From assembly GCF_036785885.1 (NCBI RefSeq), contig NC_092317.1, forward strand, positions 4,962,501-5,026,500: 64,000 nt of DNA, read 5' to 3'. This stretch comes from Coffea arabica (lineage: Eukaryota > Streptophyta > Magnoliopsida > Gentianales > Rubiaceae). This document shows positions 25,523-36,946 of the stretch, in pieces (the stretch's first letter is position 1; every line of letters starts with the position of its first letter). The position numbers and the translations under genes are program-made. The notes below the pieces were generated by a model. The model had not been told where the DNA came from and searched no databases. It saw only the letters and a program-made list of their open reading frames with translations.

Positions 25523-25955
25523 CTGTGACAAATCATGAAATTTCACATATTAGTGAAACAACAGCTTAAAAAAATTCTTAATTACAAGTAGAGAGCCGAC
25601 TATGCCAAAGTTTTTCCTTCACAGAGGGATAAACTTCAAGAAAAAGGCAGTTCTCTTTTACGAAATCACCTTACTTTTCCAACAAATAATGACCAGCTTT
25701 CGCTATTCGAAAACAGCATTAAGTTGAGTGATTAATCAGTCTAAACACAAAGAACCTACACCTTGGATGATAATCGTGTCAGTATATGTGATCATTGTCA
25801 CGACGACAATGGTCAAAAATTTGATCACCATTTCAGACTACAAGAGGGATTTCATCATCATCAACTTACCTCGATGAACAAATAGAAAAAGAGAGAAAAT
25901 GAAGGGTTGATGAAATAAAGAGTGTGGAGAGCACAAGTTCGAATGACTAATTGGT
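25523..25955 (-). promoter_or_regulatory. probable 5' UTR with intron of the LPR1-like gene
   Basis: On the minus strand a strong donor (G|GTAAGT at 25870/25869) and an acceptor (CACAG before 25522) bracket a 347-bp intron ending 8 bases before the ATG. The leader exon would run from about 25955 to 25870. Confidence 0.5.
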
Positions 25956-25981
25956 CTACAAATGCACTCATCATCTTCCCC

Positions 25982-25989
25982 CATATATA
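25982..25989 (-). promoter_or_regulatory. TATA box of the LPR1-like gene
   Basis: TATATATG on the minus strand, about 30 bp upstream of the inferred start of the leader exon. Confidence 0.5.
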
Positions 25990-26814
25990 CACAAGTGAAG
26001 CAAAGGCACAAAGTCCACACACACACGTTAAAAACTTTTTTTTTTTTTAAAAAAAGTTGCTTTGCTCAAAACGCGTTGCATATTGAATCTAAGGAAAATC
26101 GAAATTTGGTTAGTCAAAACCTGGCTATTTCAGCTTTGAGTATTAAAATTAGTTTCTGGTTTTGGAATTAACCCTCCGCAGATATGTCCAATTGTAGGCT
26201 AACTAATCAAGATCACGATCTAAGTTTTGTCTACTTTTTTTTTTTTTTTGATGAGATGGATCACATTAATTCGATTTTAAATATTAGCCAGGATTATGAC
26301 GTCCATTAAGTTGGATGGAACCTTCCATTATTATTGAAAAGGGCTTGTAAATATAGCGACCGGCACTTGGAAAAAGAAAAGAAAGGAAACAAATTTTCCA
26401 AAATTTTTATGTCTAGATTGTGGTTTTTTACAACAAAATTTTTTATATTTTTTGTGAACACATTTTTTAATTATCTTTTTACCTCACTCTATTTAATCGT
26501 TACAGTACATTTTTTTTTTTACAAAACTCCTAAAAATAGCAATTTAATTGGGCAAATATAGTTGACAACGGGGCAACTAAAAAGTAATTGGATTTATAAG
26601 GTTTCAAATATAGTTGACAACAGGGCAAGAAACTTTCTCGACTTCTTTTTTTAAACCATCATGCCTCCATTTTCCTCCAAAAGGTTGACAATTAATCGGA
26701 GACAGAGTCTCATGCCCCTTTTAAGGGGCCACAAGTAGGAAAGACGAGGTCGTCGGAAATACACCGAATCCGGGCAAACCATGGAGTATGTGACAATAAT
26801 TGGCAAACTTTGGT

Positions 26815-27260
26815 CTTTAATGATTTGAAGTTTTACCAAAAAAAAAAAAAGTTTTAAATAATCAACTGGTAAGTTCCAATAGTATACATTATAAATCATT
26901 CAATCATTTTCTTCTATTCTTTTACCAAAGAAATTAGGTATAAAATACAGATGGTGAAAACTTTTCCTTCAGAATAAATGCCCAGATTGATTGATTGACT
27001 GCCTCCAATTTTGATAAGTATTGTAAAAAAAATTGTGAAGGTAGATATAGTACAAGGCAGAAATTGCATCCTTTAATGTGTGACTTGGATTAGAATTATT
27101 TTTGACATCGCATTTTACCCCTTTACTTGTTCTTTTCTTTTTAGTCTATTTTGGTTCACACTTTTTTTTTTTATTTTCTTGTTTGGTTCACGGATGCCAT
27201 CCAACCCATCCCCTTCCCTCCTCCCCAAAGATTATGCATAAAATAGAAGAAAAAGGAAAT
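26815..27260. repeat. direct repeat X, copy 1
   Basis: Matches 30785-31255 closely: GTATACATTATAAATCATTC, GGTGAAAACTTTTCCTTCAG, GAAGGTAGATATAGT and GCATTTTACCCCTTT occur in the same order in both. This is the flank downstream of the CEN-like block and so part of the larger duplication. Non-coding. Confidence 0.75.
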
Positions 27261-27522
27261 AGATTATCTGTTTGTTTCAATGAAAACCATCTTCCTAGAA
27301 AATAATTTCCTTAATTTCCACTGTTTGGTTCCAATTAACCCAAGGAAATTCATTTCCCTTGTAAAATTTCTTCGTTCAAAGAAAGCTTTTATGCATAGTT
27401 AGGTGGAAAATAAAAAGACAGCTCCTTCTTAAGCAAATAGTAGAAAGTACAATTTGAAATAAAAACAGAAGTCTTTTCATTTAACAAAAAAAAAGAAAGA
27501 AAAAGAAAGTCTACCATGGGGG

Positions 27523-27914
27523 TAGGGGTGCAAACGAGCCGAGCTCGAGTCGAGCTTTGGCTAATCGAGCCGAGTTCGAGTTAATTTTGTGAAGCTCGAA
27601 CTAGAGCTTGAGCTCGACGAGCTCAAAATATTAAGTTCGAGCTCGAGCTCGAGCTTAAAAAATAAAAAAATAATTATTATTATTTTATTTTTAAAAAATA
27701 AAAAAATAATTATTTATTTTTAAAAATGAATAAAATAATAATTTTTTTAACAAATAATAAAATATTAGGAATATATATATGTAATTTTACTATTAAAATA
27801 AAAAATAAAAAATAAAAAAAAATATATATAATTGAACTTGCGAGCCAACGGGTTTAATGTTTTTGAGCTCGACTCGAGTCGCTCGCGATCGGCTCGATTC
27901 GCGAAACACCCCTA
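27523..27914. mobile_element. hAT-like MITE with exact 8-bp target-site duplication
   Basis: Begins TAGGGGTGCAAACGAGC and ends with the inverted CACCCCTA. CATGGGGG flanks it on both sides (27515-27522 and 27915-27922). It is 392 bp with CGAGCTCGAG-rich ends and an AT-only centre. Copy 1 of the duplicated block has the unoccupied site, so the insertion came after the duplication. Confidence 0.85.
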
Positions 27915-28192
27915 CATGGGGGTATGGCCCTTGAGAGTTGAGACCACCTTGATAGCCATGTTGAGCAGATGATATTGATAAACATAAGCTCAATTCATTT
28001 GTAGACGAGTAAGCCCAATATTTGAATGCTAATTCGGAGAAAAGTTGGCCATTTCACAACCCAAAAGAGGCGGCAAGTTTTCTTGGTCAAACCTTTCCTT
28101 TAGCTTGACAATGGCGTCCATACTTTTATTATTAAAAAAAATGATTACATCAAACACGAATATGATACAAATACATATAAATTTAAGGGATA

Positions 28193-28720
28193 ATTTCAGA
28201 AACCTCCCCGGAGGTTTTTAATAATTTCATTGAACTCCTCTGAAGTTTGAAAAATTATACTTACATCCCTTGATTTGATAGTTTTAGTAACAAAATCTTA
28301 AAATAATATTGACTTGATCAATTTTTTAAATGAATACCCAAAAATACCCTTGTGTAATAAGTTTTAATTTATTTTCCTATACAATTATAAGATTATCTAG
28401 TATAATTATAAGGAAAAGGTGCCAAATTTTTCATATCCATACCTACTATTTGATAAACAACTATAATAATAATTTTATCATTATGATAGGATACTTTTGA
28501 TGATACTTTATTATGGATTTAGATTTATAAGATAGAAAAGAAAATGTTGAAATAATTCATTTAGAATTTACGAATTTTTCTGGTAGTGGGATTATCATAA
28601 TTTGGTAGTAATTTGGTAGTAGATCCTCCCCAAATGATCTACTTCTTCTACTTCTTACTTTCTTGTTTATATCGTCTTGTAAACAGTCGCAGATATCAGA
28701 GCCAAACCGTGTTAATCTAA
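28193..28720. mobile_element. MULE-type terminus / remnant
   Basis: GGGATAATTTCAGAAACCTC followed by GGAGG and a second GAAGTTTG repeat resembles the plant MULE end seen at 41664 and 50178. The roughly 520 bp from here interrupt the alignment to copy 1 of the CEN block. I could not find a convincing opposite end, so it is either a one-ended remnant or part of a replaced segment. Confidence 0.4.
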
Positions 28721-28860
28721 GCACCTTTTGCATTTTGTAACCTTTCTTCCTCATCACTGTGCTACGGTGCTTCACTACTTCCTCACTTCAAAATTTTGGC
28801 TTTTCTTGAAGTATTTCTCTAGCCATTGTCCTCTGATTTTATTAGCTGATAGTCTCTTTG

Positions 28861-30376
28861 ATGGCTGTCAACTCTGATCCCCTGGTCGTCTTCCGATTCA
28901 TCGGTGATGTGGTTGAGATGTTTGAGCCATCAGTGAGCATGTCTCTTTACTTTGATGACAAGAATGTCACCAATGGCTCTGATGTCAAGCCATCTCTTGC
29001 TGCTTCTGCTCCTCTAGTCACCATCGGTGGAGAACCTGGTAAATTCTACACTTTGGTAAACATCTTCCTTCACTCTATAGCCTTGTCTTTATACTTTGTC
29101 AATATTTTTCTAGGACTTTCGATCATCTGCCTTCTTTATTTTTCTGCTTTTTGTTTGTTTTTTTTTTCTCTTAAGAAACCCTTTTTTGGCGGATGATCCA
29201 TACAAATGCGGGTTTCTTATGTCTAGATCAAATGCATGCTGCTTTTCTTTTGTTGAGATTATTATTAAATCTTCCGTAAATTTTATTGGTCCAGGTGATG
29301 ATAGATCCCGATGACCCTAGTCCAAGCGAGCCAACCCTGAGAGAGTGGGCGCACTGGCAAGTAAAACTTATGGGGGATTTACAAAATTCAATTCTTTTTT
29401 AGCGTTTTGGTTTTTTTCCTGTTTTCCATCTTTTAGCTTTTGATCATTTTGTAATTTATTACTCCTAGCCTAATTTCATCGATTTTGAAAATTTTTTCCA
29501 TCGTACTCTGTGCATCACAGGATTGTAACTGACATCCCAGGCGGCAGTATTGCTTCTCAAGGTGAAACTCTGCAATATCTAGTCTTAGTAGCACAACCTA
29601 TACATGATAAATGCATCTGAACCTGTCAATTAAAAAAGGGAGAAATATCTTTCACCACCCCGTGCGTGCATGCGTACAAGAGATCAATAGCCATAGATTA
29701 TCTTTTGTTGATTTTTCCTAATCTTTTCTTGTTTAATTGGATCACTCTTGATCTAGAGGAAAAATGGCTTTACTGCCACCCTTGATTTCTTGATCATGAT
29801 CATCAGTTTCGCCCATCACGTAACATGTTAGCTAGGGAGCAAAGAAAACATATATACGCACTCGCGCGCGCGCACGTACCATCCCTCTCGTGCATTTCTC
29901 CCAAACCCTAAGAACTGATATGTATATTTCAAAAAGAGCAACGGAGCCAATTGTCACATCCCATTTTGCATAGACGTAACAAAACTTCTGAAACAGGAAC
30001 CGAAACCTTTTACTGAACCCTTAGCGATCACTAATTAAATTTTTAGGATTTTGTGTACATCTTGATTTTGTAAATCACCCAAGTACATGAACGGATTTGG
30101 AAAACAAGGAAATTAAGGTGAAGAAAGAAGCTTTGAAAGTGCAGTTGCATTTCATGTATTCCTAAGCGACACTATATAGTGACCCTGTATCGGCAGGAGG
30201 CACCACTAGGTTTTCTGGCACCGCCAACCACCCGTTCATGCTTCTCAACCAGTGTGTTTGTCCAGAGCAACAATCTCGGGCCGCCGGCCGGTTTCAATAG
30301 TTTACTTCAATGCCCTCCGGCAGGAAGCGTTCACGGAATCAGTGAAATTAATGTTAGAACTTGTATGCGCGTTTGA
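28861..30376 (+). pseudogene. CEN/TFL1-like PEBP pseudogene, exons 1-3 intact, exon 4 broken
   Basis: Exon 1 (28861-29055, 65 codons), exon 2 (29295-29356, 62 bp) and exon 3 (29521-29561, 41 bp) have the exact exon sizes of the TFL1/CEN/FT family and read continuously (DPDDPSPSEPTLREWAHW|IVTDIPGGS). Exon 2 ends TG|GCAAGT, a GC donor. The fourth exon is recognisable only from about 30180 (LYRQ, PPTTRSCFST, NNLGPP, then VYFNALRQEAF in another frame). Its first part, which should hold the G-x-H-R ligand-pocket motif, is missing, and there is a frameshift near 30290. Unusual changes in the conserved part include FRFIGD for GRVIGD and DPDD for DPDA. It is probably non-functional unless a different 3' exon is used. 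Confidence 0.82.
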
Positions 30377-30784
30377 AAGCTAGCCCTCCCTCTGAGAGAG
30401 GGTTTTCGTCCTTTGGTCCTTGATGATGTCGTGTTAATTTGAACTGTGTCAGTTGAACTTTTTCTTGGTTTGCATGCGCCTTTGTGGCTTCTCGGTTATG
30501 TAAAATAATATTTTCTTTTCTATTTTTTGCTTGTGAATTATGGGTTTTATCCGTTGATATATTTATGCTGTTATTAGCATCATTTGAACATTTTACCTCG
30601 TTGCCTCTTTCAGAAGATACATCCTTATCGTTCTCGAAGGAAATGAAAATCAAGTAGGTTAATCTGTAGAGCTAAGTACGAAATAATTTCCACTGTCATT
30701 AGTGGAGATCAAATAAATATTGTAGTGGTATTAAATTCAATATTATAGATTAAATACACATTCAAAAACTAAAATGTTTTAGTA

Positions 30785-30975
30785 TTTAATGATCTGAAGT
30801 TTCAAATAATCGGCCTGTAAGTTCCAAGAGTATACATTATAAATCATTCAATCATTTTCTTCTACTATTTTATCAAAGAGATTAGGTATAAAACACAGAT
30901 GGTGAAAACTTTTCCTTCAGAATTAATCCTCAGATTGATTGATTGATTGACTGACATTTTTGTAAGCATTGTTAA

Positions 30976-31008
<33 letters not shown>

Positions 31009-31255
31009 AAGGTAGATATAGTGATATGAAGAAACTGCATCCTTAAATGTGTAACCGAGATTAGAACTATTTGTGACATTGCATTTTACCCCTTTTCTTT
31101 TTCTTTACTTTTTAGTTTATTTTGGTTCACACACTCTTTTTTCCCTTATTCTTCTTTTTTTAAAGAAGATCAATAGTGATTTAATTTCTTGTCTTGTTCA
31201 GAGACATAACTAAGATATATAATGCACAAAATGGAAGAAAAAAGAAGTAGATTAA
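30785..31255. repeat. direct repeat X, copy 2
   Basis: Second copy of the 26815-27260 sequence, directly after the CEN-like block copy 2. It carries an (AT)n(GT)n microsatellite at about 30977-31008 that copy 1 lacks. Confidence 0.75.
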
Positions 31256-32404
31256 GCTTGAAATGGATTGTCAAAACCTACCACCATTTGCGTTGTCGGT
31301 GGTTGTACATCGAAAGATACATGGGATAACTAGATCAAAGGACATGAAGCAGCATAAAACTAAAGGAACCCGAAAACTTAGAAACTATAAAATGAATTAA
31401 ATGGAGAAGTAGATACATCAGTCAAGTGTCCAGCTACGTGCATGCATACAATAATGTGTGTGTGTGTATATATAGTTTATATGCACGTAACCATACATGT
31501 AAAATCCAGCTTTTTGGTTTTCTTTATTGTTTCGATTTTAACGTATATACTTTTTTAATTCGGTGGTGCTTAGGAATCGAAGCTTCCTTTTCTTGTCTCC
31601 CATGGCGTTTACAATTTCATATCAACTTGTACCATGGATTTACATTTTGGTGATCTAGAACATTTTTTTAAACTACAAAACCATAGTCGATTGGATGTGG
31701 TTATGGCCCATCAATTAATTGCATGTCCTTTTATTTTTCTTTTTTCTGGTAATGAAATAGAGACGTTGCAAAGCCAATATCTAAGAAAACTGGCAAACAT
31801 TATTGGGCTCACTTATTTTCATTCAAGACCTAATCCTTCTATATAATTTGATATCCCTTTATGTTCCTAGGAAAATGATGGCAAATCTTTATGTGCAAGT
31901 GAATCGATTGCTTAGTAGATCCTCAACTTTTCTCTGTAGGTTTCTAGTAATCTCTAAAAGTAAAGAATGGTAGATCACATCAAGCATATGTTTCAAAAGC
32001 TTAATACGTTTCTTAGATGACTGCAAATCGATGGAAAAGCATTGCAGAGCAAAGAAACCGTAATAATATTTGTAAATCGGTGGATAGTAGATTATTTGAG
32101 ATAATTTTGTGAAGAAAATACTGTAGCACTTTTTTGATGTGATGTATGTGAGATAAAAAAGTGATTGAAAAATGTGTTGATAATGCAAGTAAATCAGTGA
32201 AACAAATTGTTTCAACATGGATATGAAAAAGTGGATTCACTATTAAAACACTTCCCCTATAATTAAGAAGTCCTCATTTCTAGTCATCAAAGAGATAAGT
32301 AAGGAATCACTATTAATTCTCTTAAAAAGAAAAATAAAAATATATAAATTAATGATTCATCTTTTATATATCTAGTACCTTGGCTTATATTTTAGAGAAT
32401 ATAT
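31256..32404. other. intergenic DNA with a MITE fragment
   Basis: No gene recognised. About 32075-32185 contains, on the minus strand, the TCTCACATACATCACATC / GTGCTACAGTA motifs of the element at 12761-12924, so it is a decayed member of that family. Confidence 0.45.
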
Positions 32405-32614
32405 GGCTCCATTTGGCAAATGAGTTTTTTGAGTGTTTGTCTAAAACTTTACTGTAACTTGCTGTAAAAATTGTTTTGAAGTGTGTAAATTTTTGGATAT
32501 TTTGAAATATATAATTTAAAAGCCTTGAGAAATTTTTGAGGCTACTACAGTTAAAGTTGTTAAAAAATTTGTAGCAAACAAACTTTGCCAAAAACTTGTT
32601 TGCCAAACAGACCC
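32405..32614. repeat. MITE-like element with 25-bp imperfect inverted ends
   Basis: Left end GGCTCCATTTGGCAAATGAG and right end (inverted) GGGTCTGTTTGGCAAACAAG pair over about 25 bases, both running on into a T stretch. The element is 210 bp and non-coding. Target duplication not clear in the AT-rich flanks. Confidence 0.55.
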
Positions 32615-33655
32615 TATATTTCAAGGTGCTTGTGAAACAAGATACCCTAGGTTGGTCCAAAAGCTAAATATTAGCAATACTACTGTTTTGGCAATTGATC
32701 GATGTAAATCAGTCCAACTGGATCAAATTGAAGTTCAACTTGTGACTATTCACTTTATATATTTTTCATTTCTTAAAACAGCTAAATAAAATATTTTGAG
32801 ACTATTCTTGATTACATGTTAATAAAAAAAAATTAATAGCTTCATACAAATTCACTCTCAAATAATTTAATAGTGACCCTTATGTGAAGAAGTAAAAACA
32901 ATACTAGAGCACATGAAAGCAAAAATCCTAGGTACTTTAATTTCCTTACCATAGTGTAATTCATATCAACATGTTCACTATCTTTATTTAAAAAAAAAAA
33001 AAAAAAAGGGGGGGGGGGAACATGTACACTAACTGGCCCGCCGAGTATTATTAAAGGAATTGAACAAGTCTCTTGTTTTATCAGTGTCCACTATCTATCT
33101 GCTTGTTTTCGGCCTACCTACATTTCTTCCTAATTTCACATTTCAAATTCAAAATCTTCCATTATACTCCAAAGTTCTTTTTTTTTTTTTTTTGACTTTA
33201 GAAAAAGGAATGGTTGTAGATGGCCAAGAACACTAAGTATACTTGGAAAAGTATTGCAGAATGTACATTTCCACGACCCTTCTGTCAAAAACTGGCGAAC
33301 TCTTTGATGTACGTACCAGAAGAATGGAGTACCAATGACTCTTCCATTAGGTTTAAATCATTGAATGCTGGAAAATTACAAGAGATTAGAACTCACGTCA
33401 TATATATATAGAGAGAGAGAGAGAGATCAATACTCGATCTATTTTTCATATTCTGTGGAATTGAAAGTCAACCCGGCTAGCTCCAAAATTCATATATGAG
33501 CATACAAAAAGTATTCTTTAGCATATCGACAGATAAATAACGTTGGAAGTTAGGATATCAATTCAATCTACACCACTATAGCCAACAAGTTTTGTGAATC
33601 AGCTTCCTATATATTATGGTACTACAACGTGATATAATATATAAGTTTCTTCAAA

Positions 33656-33695
<40 letters not shown>

Positions 33696-34973
33696 GAAGT
33701 CAAATATTCACTCGTTCAATTATACGGTTCTTATTCTAATAAGACTGAGGGGCTGCTAGGGGATGAATGTTAGATACACCCATAGAATCTTTGACTTTTT
33801 TTTTTGTAGCTTCGCCTTAATTTCTCGAAGAAGATATAAATAGAGAAATGTTAATATAAAGGAAAATTACGTAAAACCCTTGAATTAGAATCTAACTCGT
33901 TAAAGTATACAAATTTTGCAAAGATAAACTTCCAAAGCTTTTCATGTATATATGCTCCTATGTACAAGAAAGATATCTGTATACATAAGCAGCTAGGTAG
34001 ATAATAATAATTTTTTTTTAACATAATAACTGGTGGCCTGATAAATTATTGTCTAGTTAGTTCCGATCTCTGATGGACGTGACTAAAATATAATTAGCAA
34101 AAAAACATAGACTGTGCTTAATTTCTTCATCACGGGCCTTTGATGAAAACGAGGATTACGTGTTAGGCAATCCAACACAGATGAGTTTGGGTAAAGGATT
34201 ATATTCGATTCATGAATGCTAGTAATAATGATTATCTAATGGAATTTAGTTTTTGTGTACGTACTCAACTAACTTATGAAAATTGTCAACGGTAGATTTC
34301 CTTTCTATGAGATAGGAATTAGCCATATCCACGTAAGTTAATTAAAAGGCAAGAAAAAAATGTCTGTACAAATTGAGTTTGATTGTGGTTTCTTTCCACT
34401 TGAGCTGGTAAAATTAATTTCCTACTCATGTGTAGTTTGAATGGTTGAACAAGTAATTAAGATCTCCAACTCTGCCGTCTAACCTGTGTTGCTTGTAAGG
34501 AAGAGTTGTTAATTAGGTGTTTCTTTAAGCCAAGATTAACAAATGAGGAGCTTTTGATAGAGCACATTTTGATGATTATCTTGAGCACTTTAATTAATTC
34601 CCCATATCAAAAGAGACACATTTTGTCATTATTCTTGTGTTGGTTATATTGCTTTTATTGCCACTTTTACCAGTGTTAAAATTAAATTTAACCGTGAGTT
34701 ATAGTAACTTGAGCTTGAAGGATCACCGATTTTTTCCTTGCCAGTAGAAGAACCAATTAATTTTGTTGCTTTCATATTAAAATTGATCTCTCTGCAAACA
34801 TTACACTTTGAAGTTGGTATCATCAGCAATATGGTACGACAAGTTAATGAAAATATATAACCCAAACAATTTGAGTATTGGATAGATCGAGACACTAAAA
34901 ATCATATAACCCAACCATGCATATATATATATTGTAGTCAATGAATGCATCTTCCCATGCAACAAGCTTCAAA
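32615..34973. other. intergenic DNA
   Basis: No gene recognised. Simple repeats: an A run next to a G run (32991-33019), (GA)n near 33411-33425, and (AT)n near 33663-33692. Short open frames lack family features. Confidence 0.5.
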
Positions 34974-35392
34974 TTAAGGCCGAACCACAACATTGTCTTC
35001 ATGATCCAATACCTGCGAGGGAAAACATGGAAAAGATTCACAAACTTGAGCTCATAAATGGCATGAACAGATGAACTAGGAACTTAGCCTCGCACTCGAT
35101 CGCAATCATTAACCCTGTAAACTCAAACCCTAAATTTAAAATGAAAGAATCTGATCGTTCCAGAAACCTTTTAAGTTTCTCAAAGGCTTAAATATTTACT
35201 TACATGGCGGCAATGGTAGACGTAGCCGCGTTCTTCTGTAGCATCAAATGGATAAGAAGCATTATTCTCCACCAAATTAAACTTAACCACTATTGTTGTA
35301 ACGTGACCAGGGACCATTTTTACGACATTTTTCCATGTTTAATTTTCTCGTATGCTGGTACGGGAATGAGCATTTTAGTTGCATGACCGCTC
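34974..35392 (-). pseudogene. LPR1-like pseudogene, 3' fragment A
   Basis: On the minus strand it matches the last part of LPR1 exon 2 (HATKMLIPVPAYEK, then [26 protein letters not shown]), the last intron, and exon 3 (VLDHEDN). Breaks: extra bases between the PAYEK and WKNVV parts shift the frame near 35340. The HCH copper motif reads HCRH because of one inserted codon (about 35205-35213). Exon 3 reads HEDNVVVRP and then a stop (34974-34976), losing the axial methionine and the last residues. The copper centre could not form. Confidence 0.8.
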
Positions 35393-35541
35393 TTTTTTTT
35401 TCTTTCAATTGAGTCATATTTTGTGCCTCATTGCACAAAATTTTGACACAATTATAACATCACATATTTAACCTGAAAAAAAAAAAATCATTTTCACGTA
35501 CAAAGAATCATGGTAAGCTATCATTTGCCCAGGTGATCTTT

Positions 35542-35930
35542 TTATTTAACTAAGTTCTTCAGCGAGCGAATCATCTCGTTTTCTTTATGGTCCAGAATCT
35601 GCAAAAACAAATACTCAATAGCACGTATGACATAGAAGAAAAAAAAAATTAAAATATATTACAGGACCATAAGAAAAAAGTTACCAGTCATGTGATTAAA
35701 TCATGCTAGTAGATCAAATTTGATCATAGACTTACATGGCAATGGTACACAAAATCGGGTTCAATAGTTGCATCAAAAGGATAAGGTGCATCATTTTCCA
35801 CCAGATTAAATTTAACCACCACAGTACTTTGGTATCCCGGTTCAATCTTGATTCTTGACCACAATTTTTCCAAGTCTCTTCTTTTGCGTTGGATTATCTA
35901 GCAAACTTCCAGTGCCATGGGTAATCACAC
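35542..35930 (-). pseudogene. LPR1-like pseudogene, 3' fragment B
   Basis: A second, independent copy of the LPR1 3' end. It has exon 3 (ILDHKENEMIRSLK, stop at 35542-35544), the last intron, and about 170 bp of exon 2 ([13 protein letters not shown]). Its 3' flank (35420-35530) also matches the flank of the intact gene (GACACAATTATAACATCACA). Homology stops abruptly near 35930, and small insertions disrupt the frame around 35860-35890. It is a truncated duplicate, not a gene. Confidence 0.8.
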
Positions 35931-36946
35931 GCTTCTTTATAATACACTAGATGAGGTATGAAAACTGAACCTTGATATGGACTGTCACGTTGACAGTGCT
36001 TCTTTGTAAAACATTAGGTAAAATTTGAACTCTGACTTAGCGTATGAGAGAATTCTAAGGGACTCTTCCTAACCATTGAAACCTTTTCATTGAAACCTCT
36101 TCTGTTAGATGACTGTGCATCGACACGTTTGAGTTTCATGTTTAACTTGTATTGCATGGTTCACGAAAGCTTTAGCCTAGTACATCGTGGGTATAGGGCG
36201 GCTGAAAGAGTTGATAGGGCAAGTTTTAATTTTTGGGGTTCATACAAAAAGAATATGCAGAATTTTACTATAAAAACTATATGGTTTGGGAATATTAAAT
36301 GAGAGACAAATTGGTTTGTAAAAGAGTTGATTGTTTTCTTTTCAAAAATGAATAAAATTGTCAACTTTACAGAAAGGTGGTACCTAAACAAAAAATAATT
36401 TTCTTACACTGTCAGTGTAAACGTATTGGATGAATACCACATCATCTGAATTTGAATTTAGACATCAAATTTTGTATATATGACTGCATTTAAACCCGCT
36501 AATGTATACACTGTCAGTATATAAAAGGTTTATCAAAAAAAAAACCCCTCCATTTTGCTGAATGTTGACGCAGGCGGCCTCAGGCTTTGCTTGCAAGAGT
36601 TAACCAGGGAGGTGTGGTTTAGTTCATGCATTTGTTAGTAAATTGAACTGCCTTGAAGCCCAGCAAAGGCCTGCAACAGAAATCGTCAATGAAGCAAGCC
36701 TCAGAACAGCTGCAACTGGAATAACAGGTGGCTCCTACGCTTTCCTCTTCTTCAAGTTTAGTCAAGGCCTAAACTTCATGGCGGGATCAAATGAAGGTTC
36801 ACAATGACTCCAAGTCCATCAACATCAGCAGCCAAAATCTGATTAAAGTAGGCCATCTAAATTTACAAAAACCAATTTACCAACACAAATGAAATATATG
36901 CTATACCAATAAGATATAATTGCGTTTAAATTTCGCAAAACCCATC
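35931..36946. other. intergenic DNA with one MITE
   Basis: Contains a third copy of the TACACTGTCAGTGTA inverted-repeat element at about 36400-36530 (ends CTTACACTGTCAGTGTA and TATACACTGTCAGTATA). Nothing else recognised. Confidence 0.5.

Larger units (their letters stand above)
27372..30785. repeat. segmental duplication, copy 2 (CEN-like block)
   Basis: Counterpart of 19000-20240, with most of the PEBP gene still present. It carries two additions absent from copy 1: a 392-bp hAT-like element (27523-27914) and about 520 bp beginning with a MULE-like terminus (from 28193). Confidence 0.8.

Noticed and set aside
33200-33411. 63-codon open frame starting in an A/T-rich stretch
   Set aside because: No motif, ends in an AT repeat and has no neighbouring exons.
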